NCBI GenBank assembly: GCA_030762895.1
Contig: CM061062.1
Location: 7,281,293 to 7,345,292, forward strand
Source: Sophora flavescens
Taxonomy: Eukaryota; Streptophyta; Magnoliopsida; Fabales; Fabaceae
Length of the DNA: 64,000 bases
Reading direction: 5' to 3'
Below are positions 57,100 to 64,000 of this stretch, piece by piece. Positions within the stretch are counted from its first letter, which is position 1; each line of letters opens with the position of its first letter. The position numbers were made by a program, and so were the translations under genes. The notes below the pieces were generated by a model. It was not told where the DNA came from, made no database searches, and worked only from the letters and a program-made list of their open reading frames with translations.

Positions 57100-58640
57100 G
57101 AGGTGAAACTTTCCCCGACCGCACCTCCAAACATCATTCTCCGTGTGAACCGCCCTACGCCATACTTGATGATCCACCTTCTCCAACAAATACAATGTTG
57201 TCGGCATTGAAGGCACACTCTGTTGCAATGATGCTTTCCTCTGGAGTTGGTTCTGTGATTCGGATTTTGGGTGTCACACGCCCTGAGTTTCCACAACATC
57301 GACCTCTGTCTTGTTTCTGTTTAGACGCCCTCAAACTCTGATCTAAGGTCTGACGCCGATGAACACCAACCTGTGCTAGCCTCTGCGCTCCCAGAACTAG
57401 CACCATTGAGAAGTCCACACCAGATCGTGCATTCGATCGGCGAGAGGATCATCGCCGCCGTCCTGAGCTCGACCATCACGATACATCACCAAGGAGACCG
57501 AGTCGTGACCTTCAGGTTTATTAGTGCGGAGAGTACTATGTCTAAACCATCCTCAGATCTAGAGGAAAAATCACCCTCTAATCATCCAAAGGGTTCAACT
57601 CATAGCTGTTGGCATCCATGAATGCTCTGGAAAAAAGTATAGGAAAAAAAGAATAGAAAAGAAAGCTCCACTGCTTTGTTAGCGTGAAGCACACCCAGTG
57701 TCCTTTGAAATGTTTCTCAGAAGTATATGATATATGCTTGTGGATATTATAACCCAAGGCTTGTAGTAGTTGCGGCGGCCACCACAATTCGACCTCGGAG
57801 AGCTGAGGAAGATATCTTAGATAGCTCGGTCACCACAGCTCGCCCTCGGAGAACTGAAGAAGATTTTGGAATGAAAGTATGCTAAAAATGAAGATTTTGG
57901 AATTCCCTTAAGATATCCATTAAGATTTTGGATATCTTAGAGAGCTCGGCCACCACAACTCGGCCTCGAGCAGAAAAAGGTTTCTTAGAGAGCTCGGCCA
58001 TCACAACACAGCTCGGTCTAGGAGAGCTCGGCCATAGTAGCTTGAGTGAATGCCTAAATCAGAGGTCGCGAAATGCTCAGGTGATATTTTTCTTTAAATC
58101 TAGTTTAAATCTAATATGATTTGATATGTTTTGCTCCACGCCTTTGATGTTGTGTTATGTAGCATCATATCATATTATTTACGTATTTACTCGACATTCC
58201 ATGGTCGAGTTTGTCCGAAATCGAGTTTATCAGTTTTAGAAAATGGAAAAGTCCATTAAATGGGAGGTGTTGGAGGAATGTCAGAGACTCGGGACACCAT
58301 CCATAGTCTTGGCCCAGGAAGGAATGAGTAGATCATGGGAAAATAAAAGTGAAAGTTCTTTCATATAAAGGTTCCTAAATGTGACATCTCAAGTTCCAGG
58401 TGATATTGTTCTCTATCTTCCTCTCTTGATTAATGCATAATTAGATGATGGAACATACGTGTGGCATAAAACCAATAATCAATAGGTCATATTTAACAAA
58501 GTATCTAAGCTATTGGAATGAAAGTATGCTAAAAACGAAGATTTTGGAATTCCCTTAAGAAAGTTTCTTCCACTTTAATGGGGAGCCAGATTTATGCCAT
58601 ATATCCTTGCACAATATGCTAAAGGCAAAAATGGAAAAAT
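57100..58640. other. Leader and decayed gag region of the Tat-like element
   Basis: 57160-57620 has GC-richer sequence with arginine-rich broken frames, perhaps a ruined gag start. 57760-58060 contains repeats of 'agctcggccatcacaactcg' type. No intact ORF. Confidence 0.45.
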
Positions 58641-58644
58641 GCAT

Positions 58645-59128
58645 TGGTAGATGACGTACACCGCTCCAACCTCAAAAACCAAATGAATGAGAAATGGTTT
58701 GCTTTGGAAAAAGGTCAAATCTGATTGAAAAAACCTTATAGCTTATTAGCATGGTTATTTATAGTAAGCAAAAAAAAGGCCAAACTCTGCTGAAATTTTG
58801 TGAAGATTTCTCTAATAGACCTCTCTTCCAATTGTCATGGTGATGGCCATGTGCTCAATTACTTGTTCATTCCTTTCACAAAAAAGGACCTTGAAGCGGG
58901 TAATCGAAGCTGTGGTAGATGACCTACACCGCTCCAACCTCAAAAACCAAATGAATGAGAAATGGTTTGCTTTGGAAAAAGGTCAAATCTGATTGAAAAA
59001 ACCTTATAGCTTATTAGCATGGTTATTTATAGTAAGTAGAAAAAAGGCCAAACTCTGCTGAAATTTTGGAAGATTTCTCTAATAGACCTCTCTTCCAATT
59101 GTGATAGTGATGGCCATGTGCTTAATTA
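58645..59128 (+). repeat. ~212-bp direct repeat, two copies 54 bp apart
   Basis: 58651-58862 and 58917-59128, both starting gatgac-tacaccgctccaac and ending gatggccatgtgct. Differ by a handful of bases. Confidence 0.85.
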
Positions 59129-59950
59129 CCGAGCTGTTGTCGAAACACCGAACCTAAAGAGGAAGAACCTAAAAAGGTGACCGAGCTAAAATCGACCGAG
59201 CTGTTGTCGAAACGCCGAACCTAAAGAGGCAAGAGCCTAAAAAGGTGACCGAGTTCAAATCGACCGAGTTGTTGTCGAAATGCCGAACCTAAAGAGACAA
59301 AACCCTAAAAAGGTGATCGAGCTAAAATCGATCGAGCTGTTGTTGAAACGCTGAACCTAAAGAGGCAATAGCCTAAAAAGGTGACCCAGCTAAAATCAAC
59401 CTTGCTGTTGTCGAAACACCGAACCTAAAGAGGCAAGAGCCTAAAAAGGTGACCGAGCTAAAATCGACCGAGCTATTGTCGAAACGTCGAACCTAAAGAG
59501 GCAAGAGCCTAAAAAGGTGACCGAGCTAAAATCGACCGAGCTGTTGTCAAAACGTCGAACCTAAAGAGGCAATAGCCTAAAAAGGTGGCCGAGCTAAAAT
59601 TGACCTTGCTGCGGTCGAAACGCCGCACCTAAAAAGGCAAAAGCCTAAAGAGGTTGACTGAGCTAAAAATCGATCCAGCTCAAAGTCGAAATGCCGAGCC
59701 TAAAAGGGCGAAACTAATACCTAAAGAGGTTGACAGAGCTGAAATCGAAATGCCGAACCTAAAAAGGAGAAAGTCCTAAAGAGGTTGACAGTGCTAAAAT
59801 CGACCGAGCTAAAGTCGAAATACTGGGCCTAAAAAGGTAAACAAAGAATCTTAAAAGGTTGATCGAGCTAAAATCGGTCGAGCTAAAGTCGAAATGCCTG
59901 ATCGAAGTGACCGACCAAGCTAAAATCGAAAGGCCGAACCTAAAAAGTTA
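59128..59950 (+). repeat. ~68-bp tandem array in the Tat-like element, about 12 units
   Basis: Unit contains 'cgaacctaaagaggcaagag', then 'cctaaaaaggtgaccgagct' and 'aaaatcgaccgagctgttgt'. Early units are regular; units after ~59640 are shorter and more diverged. There are no ORFs. Confidence 0.9.
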
Positions 59951-60175
59951 AGCAAGAAAAACATGAAATAGTTAACTATGATAGGGCCGAGCTCAAAAAT
60001 CTCACGAGGCCAAATTAAAATGCCAAGCACAAAAGGCGAGTAAGAAATTAGGAAAGTTAACCGAGTAAATCCAAATGCTGGGTTAAATACCATAAGTATG
60101 AAGTCTTTATCATTCATAAAGAAAAAGTACATAGGGCATAGCCAAGAGTACAAAATATCTTAAAAATTTACTGAG

Positions 60176-60831
60176 TTACTCATGGGCATTCCCATAAGCA
60201 AAGACCCCATCAAGGTTGGAACCAATAGTGTCTTCAGCTTGCGAAAGAGCAACCGAGGATGGCTCGAGCACGACCACTTCAGTTCCTCTGTTCTCCTCCT
60301 CTCCCACAACCTGGTCTTCATTATTCTCCTCTTCCTCATCATTGAGCTCGGACAAAGGTACCATTATGCCATCTTTATTAAAATCCTTGTCCACAATGGC
60401 TCTCAAAAGATCAAAATTAGGAAGAAAGCGCTGGATTTGTTTTATAGCACGCGAGAACCCAGAAACGCATTTCCTTATAAGCTGGGCTTTAGCTTCCTTC
60501 AACTCGAACTGAAGCTTGCAATTAGCCTTTTTCTTAGTAGCAAGAAACTGCTGAAGATTGTCAAGGGAAAGCTTTAAAGCCTTGGCAGCTCTCTGAAAGT
60601 CAATCCTTTCATTTTAGAGAGCTCGGATTAAGGAGAGGAGTTGGTCTTCTCAATCTCGACATTTTGAGTTTTCAATTGCCCAATTAGTCGAGCTTGCTCT
60701 TCACACTTTGCCACGGCCTTTTCAAGCTCATCCCCAATGCGCAAAGTTCGGGCAGCTTCCACCTGCATGCTTTTCATTATTAGAAAGCTAGTGGCTCGAA
60801 ACATGGGTAATGGAGGAAACTCGGAGAGCAT
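60176..60831 (-). pseudogene. Antisense coiled-coil ORF of the Tat-like element
   Basis: Opposite to the LTR direction. 60831-60628 reads RATSFLIMKSMQVEAARTLR and CEEQARLIGQLKTQNVEIEK. After a frame break near 60600, 60590-60176 reads LKLSLDNLQQFLATKKKANC, KAQLIRKCVSGFSRAIKQIQ and an acidic end (NDEEEENNEDQVV). It is a long Glu/Lys/Ala/Leu coiled coil, then a conserved-looking FPNFDLLR...D segment. Tat-lineage gypsy elements (for example Grande, Retand) are known to carry antisense ORFs near the 3' end; the role is unknown. Here it is disrupted. Confidence 0.65.
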
Positions 60832-62631
60832 AAGTGACCGCGGCTTTCATGCTCGCGTCAGGGCCCTATTCTAGTAAAAGCCGAGCATATGCTGGCTTAA
60901 TAACTTGAGAATCCACTAAAGGGCCCGAGCTAAAATTGTCTAGCCAAGAACAAAGGGCAGAAGCCCAAAAATCGGAGGCAAAGCATTACTCCCTCGCACC
61001 AAAAAGCCGAGGTCGAGCTATGCTCCCTCGCACTACGCACTGAAAAAAGTCGAGGTCGAGCAATGCTTCCTCCCTTGCACTAAAAATCCTAGACCGAGTA
61101 AAACACCTTCGCACCAAGGTAATGTCCACAGCAGATCATGCATATTAGAGACCCAATATTTGAAGGAAATCCTGGTAGTGTTCGACCCAATAAGCTGGAA
61201 TCCCAAGTAAGACTTGGCTCCGGACGAAAATCTGAGCAATGCTCGGCCAAGTAAGTTGACAACCCAAGAAAGACTTGGTTCTACAAAAAAACAAATTTCT
61301 GAGCAAAGCTTCCGAATCATAATCCAAAGTCCTCGGCACCAAAAAGCGTGTTAAGATATACGAGTTAACATTTAAGCTCTTTTGCTTATTTCAAGCTCGG
61401 AGCTTGGGGGGCTTATGGGGATAAAGGAAGGATATTATCGGAAATCACAGAGAAAGGATATCTCTTAGCCTACAGCTCGATTGTTATTATGAAGAACTTG
61501 TATGAAAACTATTTTCTCATACAAATTGGAAAAGATTTTTGGAAAGTTTATTCTGAGATACACCTTCAAGATCGGTAAAAATAATGACATTCGAGGTCAA
61601 GTGTCAAGTTAGTATTTCAAAATCCACCAGATGAAAGGGCTAAGAGCTACTCGAAGAAAATGTTAAGAGCTCTCAAAAGCTTCAAAGACCGAGCTACATT
61701 CGGAAAAAGGTGACTCAAGTTCAAACTCTCAAGATAAGCATCTTGAAAGCATCAAAAATTTCAGCTGAAATACAAGCCTGAGGTAAATTCGTAATGACCG
61801 AGTTTGAGCTTGACTTTCCAAAAGATCGGGTCGAGCCTGAATCATTGATAAGTTGAATCTCATCTACCATTTTCTAAACTTGTCTTTACAAAGGTAAGAT
61901 TGAAGTATCTTCTGTTCAAAACATGTTATTGGCAGAGATGTGAACCTCAACCACTAAACTCGAGTACTGCCCGAGATGTGAAACTCGGCCATCGAGCTTG
62001 ATTAGTTGAAGTAAGAGGATCTATGCAAATCCTGTACTTTATCGACACTAAGTACAAGCTCGACTTCTTTCATAAAGCTTTTGCGCTCTTCTGAGCTCAA
62101 AGCTTGGGGAGCTTATATACTGGTCAAGATGTTAAACTCGGCCACCGAGCCTACCAAACTAAAATATTGGATGAGAAATAAAGCTAGATCACCAAACCCA
62201 AACAATCAAAGGGAAATGATTACTGGACTCACCCACCGAGCCCGCTGAACTTAAGAATTGGCCGAAATGTAAAGCTCGTCAACTTGAAACGTGAAGCTCG
62301 ATCGCCTGAGGTGTTCACCAAAGTAAAAGATGTATGTAGACCGAAGTGTGAAGCTCGATCACTTACCTTGCCAACTTGAAAGGCTAAAGAGACCAAGTTT
62401 CTAACCTCGTAAGGCCGAGGTATCAAGCTCGACCACCAGGAAATCAAGAGAAAGGATTGTTAGGTCCACTTTCCAAAGCTGCTAAACTCGAACGTTAGCC
62501 AATGTATGAAGATTGGCCATCGAACTGTGGCAAAAAGGGGAGAAGTCTTACTCAATAAATCCTGAACTCGGATAATTTTAAAGCCAAGCTCGGCTCCTGT
62601 CATGAAAACTTCTACGCTCCATTGAGCTCGA
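60832..62631. other. 3' internal region of the Tat-like element, no intact gene
   Basis: Repeated 'gagctcgaagcttggggggct' PPT-like relics (~61395, ~62095, 62625) and 'aagctcgatcac' motifs indicate internal duplications of the 3' end. 61030-61345 has short minus-strand frames that may be upstream exons of the antisense ORF. Confidence 0.5.
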
Positions 62632-62646
62632 AGCTTGGGGGGCTTG

Positions 62647-63279
62647 TGTACTGGCCGAGGAGTAAAACCCGGCCATCGAGCTTGGATACCCGATCCAACC
62701 AAGGCGGGAAGGATAAAATATCGATATTATCTTTATTAATCCTGATATTATCTCAAACAACCTTATCCGGTTAGAAGAGATAATATCCCTTAAATTAAGG
62801 GATAAGATATTGATATCGTCCTTAAATAATCCTAATATTATCTCAAATAACCTTATCCGGTTAAAAGAGATAATATCCCTTAAATTAAGGAAATCACATC
62901 TAAGAGATAAAAGGAGATAAATCCATATCTCTTAAAGATTGGGGGATCCTATTATAAAAAGAGGAGAACCCAAGAGAGAAACTCATTTTTCACTAACCCC
63001 GGTGACTCTCCTTTAAGCGTATTAGAGAAACTAGCTCGACCAAGAGACTATTGAAGAGTCCTTGCTCACTGGTATTCATCAGATACAAGATTAAGGGATT
63101 GAGATCACCGTATGGCCAAGGGTTGAACCTAGAACTACGTCTGGCTTTGATTCCCATTGGGATACGTAGGACCGGAATACAATATTCTGTCAAGCCATAA
63201 TCTAAAACAACCCCCATTGTTCACTCTTGGTTTGACGTTCTACGGCGAGATTCCGGCAAGTCGGATCTCTGCAGGAACA
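62647..63279 (+). repeat. 3' LTR of the Tat-like element
   Basis: TGTACTGG...GGAACA, 633 bp; TATA box tataaaaa at 62953-62960; U3 duplicated 89-bp block at 62723-62900. Confidence 0.88.
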
Positions 63280-63735
63280 TTCATTTTACAAGTTTGAATA
63301 CAATTGAGTTTTCTCACACTTGAGATTTCTAGAGAGAGGTGAGAGTTCTCCTCTTCTTGGTTCCTGAGTTGAACCATTGATTCTTATCTTGAATTTCCAT
63401 ATTCAATTGGTGAATCCTCCTTTGGCTTATCAATTCAATCTTCTTATCAAAGATGATTCAATTGTGGCGCCTTCCCCTTCATCTTCTTTCTATTCCATTT
63501 TCTACTTTGTTTGTTCTTTAATTCTTGCAATTTAAATTCTGCACTTTAATTCTTGTTCTTGTCATTTCAATTCATATATAATTGTGGTCTTCTACTCCAT
63601 TTTGTTTCTCTTGATTCTCACTTAAGAATCAAGCATCATTCTATTGTTCTAGTTGTGTTTGATCTTAAATTCTTAGCGCTTGAAATCAAAGAAAGATCCT
63701 CAAATGTTTAGTCGTCAATCCTTGATCACATCAAG

Positions 63736-63748
63736 TGGTATCTAGAGC
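63736..63748 (+). promoter_or_regulatory. Primer-binding site TGGTATCTAGAGC (tRNA-Met type)
   Basis: One change from TGGTATCAGAGC plus an inserted base pattern. It marks the sequence 3' of it (63749-64000, AT-rich, no ORF) as the leader of an element that runs off the window. Confidence 0.6.
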
Positions 63749-64000
63749 TAGATCTTTGATCCTCAATTGTTTTGAATTTTTTATCAAATTTGTTTTTTAA
63801 ATTCTATGATGACCTTTGAGTTGGTGCCAAATTCATAATGAAAATTCATTTGTAGTGGCACCATTTACCACATGAATAGGATGATGAAAATTAATTTGAA
63901 TCCAATTGTGGTCATGGATCTAGAATTTGAGATGAGTTTGAATTGATCTTGCTTGAATTTTTGGTGAAAATTTTTTGGCTCCACATTTTCACTTTCAAAT

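Larger units (their letters stand above)
52245..63279 (+). mobile_element. Tat-like non-autonomous gypsy element, ~6.8 kb without its insert
   Basis: 5' LTR is 52245-52248 plus 56451-57078 (632 bp); 3' LTR is 62647-63279 (633 bp). Target duplication ctcat/ttcat (52240-52244, 63280-63284; one mismatch). Primer site 57081-57099, PPT 'agcttggggggcttg' 62632-62646. No gag, RT or integrase can be read. Inside are a ~68-bp tandem array and a reverse-strand coiled-coil ORF, a combination known from Tat-lineage elements. LTRs differ at roughly 3% by eye, so it is older than the TR-GAG element. Confidence 0.82.
51780..63733 (+). mobile_element. Gypsy LTR at the right edge, split by a Tat-like element
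   Basis: The visible LTR is ~51780-52244 plus 63285-~63733; the segment in between is the inserted element. TATA box tataaatag at 52220-52228, U5 after 63285, and a primer site 63736-63748 right after the end. An internal ~45-bp duplication ('aggacctt-tatagatta-acttcatgtaata') lies at ~51935-52025. The left edge is not defined. It is the 5' LTR of an element running off the window. Confidence 0.6.

Noticed and set aside
58080..58640. Possible conserved coding in the Tat-like element
   Set aside because: Short frames with many stops on both strands; only internal duplications are evident.
1..64000. tRNA, rRNA, snoRNA or miRNA genes
   Set aside because: I saw no cloverleaf-like sequence with A/B boxes and no rRNA segment. 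The tRNA-like matches are short primer-binding sites only. A covariance-model scan would be needed to exclude small RNAs.

Overview
The window looks like nuclear DNA of a flowering plant, most likely a papilionoid legume. It is AT-rich and full of GT-AG introns. It is dominated by nested LTR retrotransposons of types common in legumes (SIRE-type and Tork-like Ty1/copia, Athila/Calypso-type and Tat-type Ty3/gypsy, long LTRs with TGTAACACCC ends) and by CACTA DNA transposons. I find no intact host gene. The low-copy sequences are a 3' fragment of an unrecognised gene (5.3-6.2 kb), an F-box/LRR (FBD-type) pseudogene (47.5-49.3 kb), and pieces of a guanylate kinase gene and a GT92-type glycosyltransferase gene carried inside a CACTA transposon (52.2-56.4 kb). 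The species assignment is an inference from the element types.

Layout, 0-13 kb: tail and 3' LTR of a SIRE-type copia element; a decayed Tork-like copia element with its 5' LTR and primer site (copy 1); a reverse-strand SIRE fragment; an AT microsatellite; a short copia LTR; the broken host gene; a 4.1-kb solo LTR with a perfect 5-bp target duplication; an AT-rich stretch with a possible MITE.

13-29 kb is a set of nested insertions. A second copy of the Tork-like copia element is split twice. A 6.9-kb CACTA element (TAA target duplication) carries a broken TNPA-like/ULP1-like gene. A solo Athila-type LTR then splits the integrase, and is itself split by a complete non-autonomous gag-protease (TR-GAG type) element whose two 1343-bp LTRs differ at only three positions seen by eye.

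29-46 kb is a SIRE graveyard. Two LTRs lie head to head as a ~520-bp inverted repeat. A plus-strand SIRE pol is interrupted by a SIRE LTR piece and a reverse-strand Athila-like non-autonomous element, and a reverse-strand SIRE copy follows. The LTR of that copy is split by a second 3.5-kb solo LTR of the TGTAACACCC type.

46-64 kb: a LINE fragment; a 357-bp CACTA MITE directly upstream of the F-box pseudogene; a truncated CACTA end; a SIRE-like LTR; and a gypsy LTR split by a 6.8-kb Tat-like element. That element has 632/633-bp LTRs, a ~68-bp satellite-like array and a reverse-strand coiled-coil ORF. A 4.2-kb gene-capturing CACTA (Pack-CACTA) entered four bases inside its 5' LTR. Insertion order can be read from target duplications at most junctions.
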